The notes beneath the pieces are model-generated. The model was not told the DNA's origin. It saw only the letters and a program-made list of their open reading frames with translations, and ran no database searches. Positions 47,577 through 58,289 of a DNA stretch of 64,000 bases are shown piece after piece. Each line of letters opens with the position of its first letter. Position 1 is the first letter of the stretch. Both the position numbers and the translations under genes were made by a program. The stretch comes from Pseudomonas entomophila (GTDB lineage Bacteria > Pseudomonadota > Gammaproteobacteria > Pseudomonadales > Pseudomonadaceae). The DNA lies in the NCBI RefSeq assembly GCF_013523165.1, contig NZ_JAAMQI010000022.1, positions 1 through 64,000 of the forward strand, written 5' to 3'.

Positions 47577-50486
47577 TCAAGGCTCCGCAGGTCGATGGGC
47601 CAGCAGGGCCCGGAAGGTGTCCAGCGGCAGCGGTCGGCTGTACAGGTAGCCCTGGTACAGGTGACAGTCGAGCTGCTCGAGAAAGGCCAACTGCTCGGCC
47701 AACTCCACGCCCTCGGCGATCACCGTGAGGCCCAGGCTGTGCGCCATCGCCACGATGGCCCGGACGATCGCGGCGTCGTTGGTGTCCAGCAGCGCGTCAC
47801 GCACGAAGGTCTGGTCGATCTTCAGCGTGTCCACCGGCAGGCGCTTGAGGTAGGTCAACGACGAGTAGCCAGTGCCGAAGTCGTCCATGGCGAAGCCCAC
47901 CTCGTGGTGCTTGAGTTCGCGCATCTTGTCGATGGTATCGTCCAGGTTCTGGATGACGATGCCTTCGGTGATCTCCAGTTTCAGCAGGCGCCTGGGCAGC
48001 CCGCACTGATCGAGGCTGCGCAGGGTGCGCTCGACGAAGTCGCGCTGCCGGAACTGGCGCGGGCTGATGTTGACGCACAGGCTGAAGCGCGCCGGGTCGA
48101 TCAACCCGTCGGCGAGCAGGTCCGCGCACGCCTGGCAGGCCTGGTCCAGAATCCATCCCCCGACCTCGACGATCAGCCCGCTTTCCTCCAGCACCTGAAT
48201 GAACTGGGCCGGGGACTGCTGGCCCAGCACGGGGTGATACCAGCGCAACAGCACTTCGGCGCCGACGATCTGCTGGTCGCGTGCATCGACCTGGGGCTGG
48301 AAGTGCAAGGCCAGTTCGTTGCGGGCCACCGCCAGGCGCAGGTCGCTTTCCAGGCGCAGGCGCTCGCTGGCGGCCGTCTGCATGCTGCTGTGGAACAGCT
48401 CGGTGGCATTGCGCCCGGCATCCTTGGCGCGGTACAGGGCGATGTCGGCCCGCTTGAGCAGGTCGGCAGGCGTGGTGCCATGGTCAGGGATCAGTGCCAC
48501 ACCGATGCTCGGCGTCACCTGCAACTGTTGCCCGTCCAGCGCCATGGGCGCGGCCAGCAGCTGACGCAACCGGCTGGCCCGCTCGCCAACCTGCGCCTCG
48601 ACCGCTTCTCGACTGCCCCTCAGGCCGCCGAGCAAGACCACGAACTCATCGCCACCGAGCCTGGCCACGGTGTCCTGGACGCGAACGCTGGCCTCCAGGC
48701 GCGCGGTGACGATCTTGAGTACCGTGTCGCCCACCGGGTGGCCGAGCGAGTCGTTGATGTGCTTGAAGTGGTCCAGGTCCAGGAACAACAGGGCCCCGCG
48801 TGACTGGTTACGTTGCAGCACGTCGATCTGCTGGCTCAAGCGGTCCATCAGCAAGGCGCGATTGGGCAGGTTGGTCAGCGGGTCGTGGTAGGCCAGGTGA
48901 CGGATCTGGGCCTGGGCGTTCTTCAGCTGGGTCACGTCGCGCGCGTTGACCAGCAGGCAGTCGGTTTCGTTGAGGGTGATCGGCTCCACCGACATTTCCA
49001 CGACGAGTGCGTCGCCGCATTTGTGGCGTCCGAGCATCTCGCGCCGGTGCACGCGGCCCTGTTCGAGCAGTTCGGCGAGCAGGGCGCTGCGTTGCTCCTC
49101 GTCGGCCCAGATGCTGAGTTCGAACACACTGCGCCCCACCACGTCCTCGAGCCGATAGCCGGTCAGGCGACAGAACCCCTCGTTGACCTCCAGGTAGCGT
49201 CCCGTATCGCGCTCGGTGATGGTGATGGCATCAGGGCTGGAGTGGAAGGCCTTGGCGAACTTCTCTTCACTGGCCTTCAGGGCGGCCTCGGCGCGCTGCT
49301 GCTGGGTAATGTCGCGCAAGGTGGTGACGCTGCACGCTTGACCCTCGACATCGATCATCCGGCTGGCGATCACGCACGTCAGCCGCTCGCCCTGGGCGGT
49401 CTGGGCCACGACGGCCACGTTGCTCAGGCCCTGGTCGCGGATGACCTGCTCGATGCGCCGGGCCCGTTCGGGCGCTTCGGCCCACAGCCCCAGTTGTTCG
49501 GCGGTACGCCCGATGACCTGGTCGGCACGCCAGCCGAAGGTCTGGGTGAAGGCCGGGTTGACCTCGATGAACTGACCGGTGTCCTGGCGCGTCACGCAGA
49601 TGGGGTCGGTGCTCACCTGAAACAGGCTGGCGAACTTCGCCTCCGAGGCGCTCAGGCGCTGTTCACGTTCGACCTGCTCACTGAGGTCGACGAAGGTGGT
49701 CAGCAGGTGGGTGACCCCGGCCATCTCGACGCCTTGCGTGCTGAGGATGCCATCGTGCACCTTGCCACCGCTGTCGCGGAACGACACCTCCAGCGTGATC
49801 GGCCCGCTGGCATGCTCGGTGGCCTCGAGGACCTGCTGGCGGTGCGCGGGATCGACCCACAGGTCCAGCTCTGCGGTGGTCTTGCCGATGGCCTCGGCCA
49901 GCGGCCAGCCCAGGCTGTGCTCGAAGCTCTGGTTGGCTTCCAGGATCAGCCCATCGTGGCGGCGGGTGAGCAGGATCACGTTGGGGCTCAGGCGGAACAG
50001 CGTGGCGAAGCGCTGCTCCGACTGCATCAACGCGACCTCGCGCTCACGCTGCCGGGTGACCTCGCGGACCACGCCGATCATCTGCGCGCGGCCTTCGGCG
50101 TCGTGCAGCAGGCTGCCACTGATCTCCAGCCAGTGCAGGCTGCCGTCGGGCCAGCGAATGCGATGGCGCATGGCCTGCTCGAAGGGCTGACCGGCGATCA
50201 CGGCCTCGAAGGCCTGGCGCGCGCGATCGCGATCCTGGGGCGGGAGCAGGTCGAGGTACTCGATGTCGGCAGGCAGCGGCTGGCTTGGATCGAAGCCGAA
50301 CAGCGCCTGGGTGCCCCGTGACCAGCTCACGCCACCTGACGGGATGTCCCACAGCCAGGCGCCAAGGCGTGCGCCGTTGAGCGCGGCCAGCAATTGCGGG
50401 GCGTTCTGCCAGGCCTGCTCCGAGGCACCGGGATCGGAGGCCAGGATGCGTGGCAGGCGGGGAAAGCGGTGTGTGGAAGTGGGCAT
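47577..50486 (-). CDS. Multi-PAS GGDEF-EAL c-di-GMP enzyme
   Basis: This 969-residue cytoplasmic protein has four PAS domains (about residues 35-150, 155-272, 280-395, 405-522), a GGDEF domain (540-705; canonical GGDEF at 611-615 and an RVQD inhibitory I-site at 602-605), and an EAL domain (715-965). The EAL domain has EVL in place of EAL (744-746) and an intact DDFGTGYSS loop and NISPRQF. EVL is found in active phosphodiesterases, so both synthase and hydrolase activity are possible. No membrane segment is seen. It is a single gene, convergent with ibpA. Confidence 0.92.
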   Translation of the reverse strand: MPTSTHRFPRLPRILASDPGASEQAWQNAPQLLAALNGARLGAWLWDIPSGGVSWSRGTQALFGFDPSQPLPADIEYLDLLPPQDRDRARQAFEAVIAGQPFEQAMRHRIRWPDGSLHWLEISGSLLHDAEGRAQMIGVVREVTRQREREVALMQSEQRFATLFRLSPNVILLTRRHDGLILEANQSFEHSLGWPLAEAIGKTTAELDLWVDPAHRQQVLEATEHASGPITLEVSFRDSGGKVHDGILSTQGVEMAGVTHLLTTFVDLSEQVEREQRLSASEAKFASLFQVSTDPICVTRQDTGQFIEVNPAFTQTFGWRADQVIGRTAEQLGLWAEAPERARRIEQVIRDQGLSNVAVVAQTAQGERLTCVIASRMIDVEGQACSVTTLRDITQQQRAEAALKASEEKFAKAFHSSPDAITITERDTGRYLEVNEGFCRLTGYRLEDVVGRSVFELSIWADEEQRSALLAELLEQGRVHRREMLGRHKCGDALVVEMSVEPITLNETDCLLVNARDVTQLKNAQAQIRHLAYHDPLTNLPNRALLMDRLSQQIDVLQRNQSRGALLFLDLDHFKHINDSLGHPVGDTVLKIVTARLEASVRVQDTVARLGGDEFVVLLGGLRGSREAVEAQVGERASRLRQLLAAPMALDGQQLQVTPSIGVALIPDHGTTPADLLKRADIALYRAKDAGRNATELFHSSMQTAASERLRLESDLRLAVARNELALHFQPQVDARDQQIVGAEVLLRWYHPVLGQQSPAQFIQVLEESGLIVEVGGWILDQACQACADLLADGLIDPARFSLCVNISPRQFRQRDFVERTLRSLDQCGLPRRLLKLEITEGIVIQNLDDTIDKMRELKHHEVGFAMDDFGTGYSSLTYLKRLPVDTLKIDQTFVRDALLDTNDAAIVRAIVAMAHSLGLTVIAEGVELAEQLAFLEQLDCHLYQGYLYSRPLPLDTFRALLAHRPAEP

Positions 50487-50546
50487 CGGTACCAGACCTT
50501 TGGCGATGACGCGTCCTGGGGGGCGAGCGACGAAAATGAAGCCTGT

Positions 50547-51425
50547 TCAATCAGGTGCAGCATGGGCATCGAGCAACGCCATGAACGCCCGAGCGGCGTT
50601 CGACAGCGTTCGTTCCGTATGCAGAATGTAGCCCAGCTGGCGCGATAGCTCGATGCCGGGCAAGGGGATCGGCGCAACTTGTTCATCGAGCATGGTACGC
50701 GGCAGCACGCTCCACGCCAGACCGATCGACACCATCATCTTGATGGTCTCCAGGTAATTGGTGCTCATGGCGATGTTCGGCGTCAGCCCCTGGCTTTCGA
50801 ACAGCCGATGGACGATGTGATGGGTGAACGTGTTGCCGCCCGGGAACACCGCCGGATGCCGCGCCACGTCGGCCAGGCCGACCGCCCGGTCGTTGGCCAG
50901 CGGATGCTCGGGCGAGGCGACGAAGTCCAGCCAGTCGCGCCAGACCGGCGTGGCGCGGATCAGCGCATGGGGTTCGGGCGCCAGCGTGATGACCGCGATT
51001 TCGGCGCGACCGTGCAGCACTTCGTCATAGGCGGCCTCCGAATCGAGGAACTGAATGTCCAGCGCGACCTGGGGGTACTGGCGGGTAAAGGCGCGCAACA
51101 CCGGCGGCAGGCGGTGCAGGCCGATGTGATGACTGGTGGCCAGGGTCAGGCGGCCCCCGACTTCGCCTGCAAGGTTGGTCAGCGCGCGCCGGGTATCGTC
51201 CAGCACGTTGAGGATCTGGTAGGCACGCGGCAGCAGGGCCCGTCCGGCTTCGGTGAGGGTGACTTCACGGCCCAGGCGATCGAACAGCCGGGTGTCGAGC
51301 TGCTGCTCGAGGTTGGCGACCCGCTTGCTGATCGCCGGCTGGGTCAGGAACAGCCGTTGTGCGGCGCCGGAAAAACTGCCGGTCTCGGCGATCGCGATGA
51401 AGGCGCCCAAGGTCGCAAGGTCCAT
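50547..51425 (-). CDS. LysR-type transcriptional regulator next to leuC
   Basis: The 292-residue protein has the N-terminal LysR winged helix (residues 1-60, TGSFSGAAQRLFLTQPAISKR) and a substrate-binding effector domain. It is divergent from leuC across 129 bp that contain a T-N11-A dyad, so it is likely to control leuC and itself. It resembles CysB/CbbR-like regulators only in general fold. The effector is unknown; a leucine pathway intermediate is a natural guess. The start MDLATLGAF was chosen over an in-frame upstream ATG by the family N-terminus. Confidence 0.92.
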   Translation of the reverse strand: MDLATLGAFIAIAETGSFSGAAQRLFLTQPAISKRVANLEQQLDTRLFDRLGREVTLTEAGRALLPRAYQILNVLDDTRRALTNLAGEVGGRLTLATSHHIGLHRLPPVLRAFTRQYPQVALDIQFLDSEAAYDEVLHGRAEIAVITLAPEPHALIRATPVWRDWLDFVASPEHPLANDRAVGLADVARHPAVFPGGNTFTHHIVHRLFESQGLTPNIAMSTNYLETIKMMVSIGLAWSVLPRTMLDEQVAPIPLPGIELSRQLGYILHTERTLSNAARAFMALLDAHAAPD

Positions 51426-51467
51426 CTGTGATTCCTGAAGGTTATCCAAAGCATGAAAATTATGAAT

Positions 51468-51480
51468 TTGAGTTATTCAA
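51468..51480. promoter_or_regulatory. LysR-type operator (T-N11-A dyad)
   Basis: TTGAGTTATTCAA has 4-bp arms around five bases and the T-N11-A form expected of LysR sites. A wider dyad TGAAT...ATTCA overlaps it. It lies in the leuC/LysR divergent region. Confidence 0.6.
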
Positions 51481-51554
51481 TCTAGCGCCTTAGCATTCGT
51501 CCGTACAAGCCAAGTGGTCTTTGGCACAGAAAGTCGCTGATGAGGAAACGCTCC

Positions 51555-52988
51555 ATGGCCGGCAGAACGCTTTACGACAAACTCTGGGACGCGCACGAAG
51601 TGAAGCAGCGTGACGATGGGTCGTCGCTGATTTACATCGACCGCCACATCATTCATGAAGTCACCTCGCCCCAGGCGTTCGAAGGGCTGCGCCTGGCGCA
51701 GCGCAAGCCATGGCGGATCGACGCCAACATCGCCACGCCCGACCACAACGTGCCGACCACCCCGGAACGCAAGGGCGGCATCGACGCCATTGCCGACCAG
51801 GTCTCGCGCCTGCAGGTCAAGACCCTCGATGAAAATTGCGACGAGTACGGCATCGTCGAGTTCAAGATGAACGACGTACGTCAGGGCATCGTGCACGTCA
51901 TCAGCCCGGAGCAGGGCGCGACCCTGCCCGGCATGACCGTGGTCTGCGGTGACTCGCATACCTCGACCCACGGCGCCTTCGGGGCCTTGGCCCACGGCAT
52001 CGGTACCTCGGAAGTCGAGCACGTGCTCGCCACCCAGTGCCTGGTCGCCAAGAAGATGAAGAACATGCTGGTCAAGGTAGACGGCACCTTGCCCCAGGGC
52101 GTCACGGCCAAGGACATCGTCCTGGCCGTGATCGGCCAGATCGGCACCGCTGGCGGCAACGGGCATGCCATGGAGTTCGCCGGCAGCGCCATCCGCGCCT
52201 TGTCGATGGAAGGCCGCATGACCATCTGCAACATGTCCATCGAGGCCGGCGCGCGCGTCGGCCTGGTGGCCACCGACCAGACCACCATCGACTACGTCAA
52301 GGGGCGCCCCTATGCGCCGACCGACGCACAGTGGGAGCAGGCGGTCGCCGCCTGGCAGGACCTGGTCTCGGACGACGACGCGGTGTTCGACACCGTGGTC
52401 GAGCTGCGTGCCGAGGACATCAAGCCGCAAGTCAGCTGGGGCACGTCGCCGGAGATGGTGCTGGCCGTCGACCAGCGCGTGCCCGACCCGGCCGCCGAGC
52501 CCGACCTGGTCAAGCGCGGCTCGATCGAGCGTGCCTTGAAGTACATGGGCCTGTCGGCCAACCAGGCGATCACCGACATCCGCCTGGACCGCGTGTTCAT
52601 CGGCTCGTGCACCAACTCGCGTATCGAGGACCTGCGCGCCGCCGCCGAGATCGCCCGCGGTCGCAAGGTCGCGGCCAGCGTCAAGCAGGCCATCGTGGTG
52701 CCCGGTTCCGGCCTGGTCAAGGCACAGGCCGAGCGCGAAGGCCTGGACAAGATCTTCCTCGCCGCCGGCTTCGAATGGCGTGAACCAGGCTGCTCGATGT
52801 GCCTGGCGATGAACCCGGACCGGCTGGAGAGTGGCGAGCACTGCGCGTCCACCTCCAACCGCAACTTCGAAGGTCGTCAGGGGGCCGGTGGGCGTACCCA
52901 CCTGGTCAGCCCGGCCATGGCCGCCGCCGCCGCGGTCGCCGGTCACTTCATCGATGTCCGCGAGTTGATCCAAGGGAGCGCAGCATGA
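51555..52988 (+). CDS. leuC: 3-isopropylmalate dehydratase large subunit
   Basis: LeuC with LeuD isomerises 2-isopropylmalate to 3-isopropylmalate in leucine synthesis. The 477-residue aconitase-family protein has the [4Fe-4S] cysteines in [12 protein letters not shown] and [11 protein letters not shown], and [14 protein letters not shown]. The start [14 protein letters not shown] is the family start; an ATG five codons earlier is less likely. It overlaps leuD by 4 bases. Confidence 0.97.
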   Translation: MAGRTLYDKLWDAHEVKQRDDGSSLIYIDRHIIHEVTSPQAFEGLRLAQRKPWRIDANIATPDHNVPTTPERKGGIDAIADQVSRLQVKTLDENCDEYGIVEFKMNDVRQGIVHVISPEQGATLPGMTVVCGDSHTSTHGAFGALAHGIGTSEVEHVLATQCLVAKKMKNMLVKVDGTLPQGVTAKDIVLAVIGQIGTAGGNGHAMEFAGSAIRALSMEGRMTICNMSIEAGARVGLVATDQTTIDYVKGRPYAPTDAQWEQAVAAWQDLVSDDDAVFDTVVELRAEDIKPQVSWGTSPEMVLAVDQRVPDPAAEPDLVKRGSIERALKYMGLSANQAITDIRLDRVFIGSCTNSRIEDLRAAAEIARGRKVAASVKQAIVVPGSGLVKAQAEREGLDKIFLAAGFEWREPGCSMCLAMNPDRLESGEHCASTSNRNFEGRQGAGGRTHLVSPAMAAAAAVAGHFIDVRELIQGSAA

Positions 52989-53626
52989 GAGCCTTCACCC
53001 AGCACACCGGCCTGGTCGCACCGCTCGATCGCGCCAACGTCGACACCGACCAGATCATTCCCAAGCAATTCTTGAAGTCGATCAAGCGTACCGGCTTCGG
53101 TCCGAACCTGTTCGACGAGTGGCGCTACCTGGACGTCGGCCAGCCTTACCAGGACAACAGCACGCGTCCGCTGAACACCGAGTTCGTGCTCAACCACGAC
53201 CGTTACCAGGGCGCCAGTGTCCTTTTGGCCCGCGAGAACTTCGGCTGCGGCTCAAGCCGCGAGCACGCGCCCTGGGCCCTCGACGAATACGGATTCCGCA
53301 GCATCATCGCGCCGAGCTTCGCCGACATCTTCTTCAACAACAGCTTCAAGAACGGCCTGTTGCCGATCGTCCTGCCGGCTGACGAGATCGACGAGCTGTT
53401 CAGGCAGGTCGAGGCCATGCCCGGCTACCAGCTCACCATCGACTTGCAGGCCCAGGCGGTGACACGCCCGGACGGCAAGGTGCTGACGTTCGAGATCGAC
53501 GCCTTCCGCAAGCATTGCCTGCTCAACGGCCTGGACGACATCGGCCTGACCCTGCAGGACAGCGAGGCGATCGCGGCCTTCGAACAACGCCACCGTGCCA
53601 GCCAGCCCTGGTTGTTCCGGGGGTGA
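52985..53626 (+). CDS. leuD: 3-isopropylmalate dehydratase small subunit
   Basis: The 213-residue swivel-domain partner of LeuC has [13 protein letters not shown] at the N-terminus and the substrate loop [19 protein letters not shown]. It is coupled to leuC by an ATGA overlap. A methyltransferase gene follows instead of leuB, with a gap of 116 bases. Confidence 0.97.
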   Translation: MRAFTQHTGLVAPLDRANVDTDQIIPKQFLKSIKRTGFGPNLFDEWRYLDVGQPYQDNSTRPLNTEFVLNHDRYQGASVLLARENFGCGSSREHAPWALDEYGFRSIIAPSFADIFFNNSFKNGLLPIVLPADEIDELFRQVEAMPGYQLTIDLQAQAVTRPDGKVLTFEIDAFRKHCLLNGLDDIGLTLQDSEAIAAFEQRHRASQPWLFRG

Positions 53627-53742
53627 GACGAGCGACACGACGCGCCACGCGCGGACGGTAGCGCGGTGCGTCAGCTGTGACCAGGATGTCGAGGCGGCGC
53701 TGACGCGCTGACGTGCAGCGTGCAGATCCCAAGGAGACCCCG

Positions 53743-54504
53743 ATGAACGAACACCACACCGACGTCGTGCAGCGCCAGTTCGGCGAGCAGGCCAGTGCTT
53801 ACCTGAGCAGCGCCGTGCATGCGCAAGGCAGCGAATTCACGCTGCTGCGTGAGGCGGTCAGCGGGCAGGGCGCTGCGCGGGTCCTGGACCTGGGCTGTGG
53901 CGCCGGGCACGTGAGCTTCCAGGTCGCGCCCCTGGTGGGCGAGGTGGTGGCCTACGACCTGTCGTCGGCCATGTTGGCGGTGGTCGCCGCGGCGGCCGGG
54001 GAGCGTGGGCTGGACAATGTGGTCACCGTCCAGGGGCCTGCCGAGTGCCTGCCATTCGAGGACGGTACGTTCGACTTCGTCTTCAGCCGCTATTCCGCGC
54101 ACCACTGGAGCGACCTGGGCCTGGCGCTCCGGGAGGTGCGTCGCGTCTTGAAGCCAGGCGGTGTGGCGGCCTTCATCGACGTGATGTCGCCGGGCAGCCC
54201 GTTGCTCGACACCTACCTGCAAAGCGTCGAGGTGCTGCGCGACACCAGTCATGTGCGCGACTATACGGCGGCCGAGTGGATCGGCCAGGCGAGCGAGGCC
54301 GGTTTGCAGGTTCGCAGCCATGCCCGCCAGCGCCTGCACCTGGAATTCGCCTCCTGGGTCGAGCGCATGCGCACGCCCGAAGCGATGCGCGTGGCCATTC
54401 GTGCGTTGCAGCACGCCATGGGCGAAGAAGTACGGCAGTATTACCAGATCGACCCCGAGGGTTCGTTCAGCACCGACGTGCTGGTCCTGTGGGCCGAGCG
54501 TTGA
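53743..54504 (+). CDS. SAM-dependent methyltransferase between leuD and leuB
   Basis: The 253-residue class I methyltransferase has the SAM-binding motif I VLDLGCGAGHVSF (residues about 46-58), the acidic VVAYDLS, motif-like AECLPFEDGTFDFVFSRYS, and LKPGGVAAFIDV. It belongs to the UbiE/Coq5-like Methyltransf_11 group; the substrate is unknown. An AAGGAG site precedes the ATG. Its position inside the leuCD-leuB run is stable in Pseudomonas as far as I recall, but no role in leucine synthesis is established. Confidence 0.92.
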   Translation: MNEHHTDVVQRQFGEQASAYLSSAVHAQGSEFTLLREAVSGQGAARVLDLGCGAGHVSFQVAPLVGEVVAYDLSSAMLAVVAAAAGERGLDNVVTVQGPAECLPFEDGTFDFVFSRYSAHHWSDLGLALREVRRVLKPGGVAAFIDVMSPGSPLLDTYLQSVEVLRDTSHVRDYTAAEWIGQASEAGLQVRSHARQRLHLEFASWVERMRTPEAMRVAIRALQHAMGEEVRQYYQIDPEGSFSTDVLVLWAER

Positions 54505-54558
54505 ATTCGTTTCGGCGGGGCCGGTCTGGCCGCGCCGCTTGATTGGATAGAGGAAAGC

Positions 54559-55641
54559 ATGAGCAAGCAGATTCTGATTCTCCCGGGTGACGGCATCGGT
54601 CCGGAAATCATGGCCGAAGCGGTGAAGGTGCTGGAGCTGGCCAATGACAAGTTCCAGCTCGACCTGACCCTGGAGCATGACGTGATCGGCGGCGCGGCCA
54701 TCGACCAGCACGGTGTGCCGCTGGCCGACGAGACGCTCGAGCGTGCCCGCCGTGCCGATGCCGTGCTGCTGGGCGCCGTGGGTGGGCCGAAGTGGGACCG
54801 TATCGAGCGCGACATCCGTCCCGAGCGCGGCCTGCTGAAGATCCGCTCGCAACTGGGCCTGTTCGCCAACCTGCGCCCGGCCATCCTCTACCCGCAACTG
54901 GCCGACGCCTCCTCGCTCAAGCCCGAGATCGTCGCCGGCCTGGACATCCTCATCGTCCGCGAGCTGACCGGTGGCATTTACTTCGGCGCGCCCCGTGGCA
55001 CCCGTGAACTGGACGGCGGCGAGCGCCAGGCGTACGACACCTTGCCCTACAGCGAGAGCGAGATCCGCCGCATCGCCCGTGTCGGTTTCGACATGGCCCG
55101 CGTGCGCGGCAAGAAGCTCTGCTCGGTGGACAAGGCCAACGTGCTGGCCTCCAGCCAGTTGTGGCGCGAAGTGGTCGAGGAGGTCGCCAAGGACTACCCG
55201 GACGTGGAGCTGAGCCACATGTACGTCGACAATGCGGCGATGCAGCTGGTGCGTGCGCCCAAGCAGTTCGACGTGGTAGTGACCGACAACCTGTTCGGCG
55301 ACATCCTGTCCGACGAAGCCTCGATGCTGACCGGTTCGATCGGCATGCTGCCGTCGGCCTCGCTGGACGCCGACAACAAGGGCATGTACGAACCGTGCCA
55401 CGGTTCGGCCCCGGACATCGCCGGGCAGGGCATCGCCAACCCTCTGGCGACCATCCTCTCGGTGTCGATGATGCTGCGCTACAGCTTCAACCAGCACAGC
55501 GCCGCCGACGCCATCGAGCAGGCCGTGAGCCGGGTGCTGGACCAAGGCCTGCGCACCGGCGACATCTGGTCGAGCGGCTGCGACAAGGTCGGTACGCAGG
55601 AAATGGGCGACGCAGTAGTCGCGGCCCTGCGGAATCTGTAA
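54559..55641 (+). CDS. leuB: 3-isopropylmalate dehydrogenase
   Basis: LeuB oxidises and decarboxylates 3-isopropylmalate with NAD+ to 4-methyl-2-oxopentanoate. The 360-residue protein has [14 protein letters not shown] at the start, the substrate arginines in [14 protein letters not shown], and the metal site [23 protein letters not shown] site precedes the ATG. Confidence 0.97.
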   Translation: MSKQILILPGDGIGPEIMAEAVKVLELANDKFQLDLTLEHDVIGGAAIDQHGVPLADETLERARRADAVLLGAVGGPKWDRIERDIRPERGLLKIRSQLGLFANLRPAILYPQLADASSLKPEIVAGLDILIVRELTGGIYFGAPRGTRELDGGERQAYDTLPYSESEIRRIARVGFDMARVRGKKLCSVDKANVLASSQLWREVVEEVAKDYPDVELSHMYVDNAAMQLVRAPKQFDVVVTDNLFGDILSDEASMLTGSIGMLPSASLDADNKGMYEPCHGSAPDIAGQGIANPLATILSVSMMLRYSFNQHSAADAIEQAVSRVLDQGLRTGDIWSSGCDKVGTQEMGDAVVAALRNL

Positions 55642-55706
55642 TCTCTCTGGCCCGCTATCGTTTATCCATCGGGTAGCGGCCCACTTTTAGCAAAGGTGTA
55701 GTTGCG

Positions 55707-56819
55707 ATGAAACGTGTAGGTCTGATCGGTTGGCGCGGCATGGTTGGCTCCGTGCTCATGCAGAGGATGCTGGAGGAGAAGGACTTCGACCTGATCGAGC
55801 CGGTCTTCTTCACCACCTCGAACGTCGGGGGCCAGGGCCCGGCGGTGGGCAAGGACATTGCCCCGCTGAAGGACGCCTACAACATCGACGAGCTCAAGAC
55901 CCTCGATGTCATCCTGACCTGCCAGGGCGGCGACTACACCAGCGAAGTCTTCCCCAAGCTGCGTGAAGCCGGCTGGAAAGGCTACTGGATCGATGCGGCC
56001 TCCAGCCTGCGCATGCAGGACGACGCGGTCATCGTGCTGGACCCGGTCAACCGTCGGGTGATCGACCAGCAGCTCGACGCCGGCACGCGCAACTACATCG
56101 GCGGCAACTGCACCGTCAGCCTGATGCTGATGGGCCTGGGTGGCCTGTTCGAGGCCGGGCTGGTGGAATGGATGAGCGCCATGACCTACCAGGCCGCCTC
56201 CGGCGCCGGTGCGCAGAACATGCGCGAGCTGATCCGCCAGATGGGCGCCACCCACGCGGCCGTCGCCGATGACCTGGCCAACCCGGCCAGCGCCATCCTC
56301 GACATCGACCGCAAGGTCGCCGAGAGCATGCGCGGCGAGGCGTTCCCGACCGAGCACTTCGGCGTGCCGCTGTCGGGCAGCCTGATCCCGTGGATCGACA
56401 AGGAGTTGCCCAACGGCCAGAGCCGCGAAGAGTGGAAGGCCCAGGCCGAGACCAACAAGATCCTCGGCCGCTTCAAGAACCCGATCCCGGTGGATGGCAT
56501 CTGCGTGCGCATCGGTGCCATGCGCTGCCACAGCCAGGCGCTGACCATCAAGCTGAACAAGGACGTGCCGCTGGCCGACATCGAAGGCATGATCAGCCAG
56601 CACAACCCGTGGGTGAAGCTGGTGCCCAACCACCGCGAGATCAGCATGCAGGAGCTGAGCCCGACGCAGGTGACCGGCACCCTGAACGTGCCGGTAGGGC
56701 GCTTGCGCAAGCTGAACATGGGTTCCCAGTACCTGGGCGCCTTCACCGTCGGCGACCAGTTGCTGTGGGGCGCTGCCGAGCCGCTGCGCCGCATGCTGCG
56801 GATCCTGCTGGAGCGTTGA
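55707..56819 (+). CDS. asd: Aspartate-semialdehyde dehydrogenase
   Basis: Asd reduces aspartyl phosphate to aspartate semialdehyde for lysine, methionine, threonine and diaminopimelate synthesis. The 370-residue protein shows [18 protein letters not shown] and the catalytic cysteine in [15 protein letters not shown]. This is the true gamma-proteobacterial Asd, unlike Usg 5 kb downstream. A strong bidirectional terminator follows. Confidence 0.97.
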   Translation: MKRVGLIGWRGMVGSVLMQRMLEEKDFDLIEPVFFTTSNVGGQGPAVGKDIAPLKDAYNIDELKTLDVILTCQGGDYTSEVFPKLREAGWKGYWIDAASSLRMQDDAVIVLDPVNRRVIDQQLDAGTRNYIGGNCTVSLMLMGLGGLFEAGLVEWMSAMTYQAASGAGAQNMRELIRQMGATHAAVADDLANPASAILDIDRKVAESMRGEAFPTEHFGVPLSGSLIPWIDKELPNGQSREEWKAQAETNKILGRFKNPIPVDGICVRIGAMRCHSQALTIKLNKDVPLADIEGMISQHNPWVKLVPNHREISMQELSPTQVTGTLNVPVGRLRKLNMGSQYLGAFTVGDQLLWGAAEPLRRMLRILLER

Positions 56820-56841
56820 GCGCGTCGGTTGCCTGAAGCGT

Positions 56842-56880
56842 GAAAAAGCCCGCCCCTGTCCTGCAGGGGCGGGCTTTTTC
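56842..56880. terminator. Bidirectional terminator after asd
   Basis: A 17-bp perfect stem (56842-56858 with 56864-56880) is flanked by A-run and T-run. It marks the left edge of the accessory-looking cassette. Confidence 0.93.
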
Positions 56881-57077
56881 ATGGGCGCTGGCAACCGGTG
56901 TGTGCCCGGGCTGTGACACGGCACGGCTTACTCCCTGCGCCAGCGTGGTGATGTGTTGCATGGGCCTGCCAGCCTCATGCCTCAGGCGAACAGAGACCAG
57001 TGCCGCCCTGCCTGGGAGTGCCACCTGTGCCGACATCTAAGGTCTCGTCGGCTCTGGGGTTCTCCTTGCCGCGCCGC

Positions 57078-58289
57078 TCAGGCAGCGCTTTGCTGCGCCT
57101 GCGCGCGCGAGGTCTGAAAGCTCAGGAAGGCGCCGGTCAGCAGGACGACCGCGCTCGCCACGAAGGTGCTCTGATAGCCGCTGGCATCGAACAGCAAGCC
57201 GCCGACGGTCGAGCCCAGGGCGATGGCGAACTGGATGACGGCCACCATCAGGCCGCCGCCCGCTTCGGCGTCGTGCGGCATGGCCTGGGCGATCCAGCTC
57301 CACCAGCCCACGGGCATGGCCGTCGCCATCAGGCCCCACAGGCCCAGCAGCACGGCCACAGGAATGACCCAGCCACCGAGCGGGATCAACGCCACGGCGA
57401 TCACCGCCATGAGGGCCGGAATGGTGATGAGCGGGCCGTACAGGCCCCGCTTGAGGATCGAGTCGATGACCACGGTGCCGATGAAGCCCGCCACGCCGAT
57501 CACGAGCAGCAGCAGCGACAGCGTGGATACGCTCACGTGCGTCACCGTTTCGAGGAAGGGGCGCAGGTAGGTGAACAGAGCGAACTGACCCATGAAGAAG
57601 GCCCCGCACGCCGCCATGCCGTAGGCAACGGTGCGGCTCTTGAGCGCCTTGAATACGTTCTCAGAGCCCGGAACCCGGGCCTCGTTCTTCATGGGAGGCA
57701 AGGCGAACCATTGCCAAACCAGAGTGAGGACCGCCACGGGCACCAACGCAAAGAAGGCGCCGCGCCACCCGATGATGGAGCCCAGATAGCTGCCCAGCGG
57801 CGCGGCGATCACCGTCGCCAGCGCGTTGCCGCCATTGAAGATTGCCAGAGCCTTGGGCACGTTACGGGAAGGCACCAGGCGGATTGCCATGGCGGCCGAC
57901 ATGGACCAGAAGCCGCCGATCACGACGCCAATGAGGGCACGGCCAGCCATGTAAGTCACGTAGTTGTGCGCCAGCGCCACGATGGCGCCCGAGACGCCCA
58001 TCAGGACGGTGAGCACCAACAGCAGCTTCTTGCGGTCCATGGTGCCGGCCAGCGCCGAGATCGACAGGCTGGTCAGGACCGCGAACGCGCCGGAGATCGC
58101 GATGCCCTGGCCTGCCATCCCTTCGGTAATCCGCAGGTCGCCGGCGATCGAGGTCAGCAGGCTGACGGGCATGAATTCGGAAGCGACGAGCGCGAAGACG
58201 CACAATGACAAGGCAAATACGCCGCTCCAATAGGCGGGGCGATCTTCGGTCGGGGCCTCAGCAGGGGTGTCAGATGTATTAGGTGTCAT
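57078..58289 (-). CDS. MFS exporter, NepI/AraJ-like (DHA1)
   Basis: The 403-residue membrane protein has 12 predicted helices and belongs to the DHA1 drug/nucleoside efflux group. The N-terminal half (EFMPVSLLTSIAGDL, GRALIGVVIGGFWSMSAAM, IRLVPSRNVPKAL) closely follows the E. coli purine-ribonucleoside exporter NepI as I recall it. It is the last gene of a leftward cluster behind the SDR and hydrolase genes, with 197 bases to the hydrolase. The exported compound is not known. The start MTPNTSDTPAEA was chosen by the hydrophilic N-terminus. Confidence 0.9.
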   Translation of the reverse strand: MTPNTSDTPAEAPTEDRPAYWSGVFALSLCVFALVASEFMPVSLLTSIAGDLRITEGMAGQGIAISGAFAVLTSLSISALAGTMDRKKLLLVLTVLMGVSGAIVALAHNYVTYMAGRALIGVVIGGFWSMSAAMAIRLVPSRNVPKALAIFNGGNALATVIAAPLGSYLGSIIGWRGAFFALVPVAVLTLVWQWFALPPMKNEARVPGSENVFKALKSRTVAYGMAACGAFFMGQFALFTYLRPFLETVTHVSVSTLSLLLLVIGVAGFIGTVVIDSILKRGLYGPLITIPALMAVIAVALIPLGGWVIPVAVLLGLWGLMATAMPVGWWSWIAQAMPHDAEAGGGLMVAVIQFAIALGSTVGGLLFDASGYQSTFVASAVVLLTGAFLSFQTSRAQAQQSAA

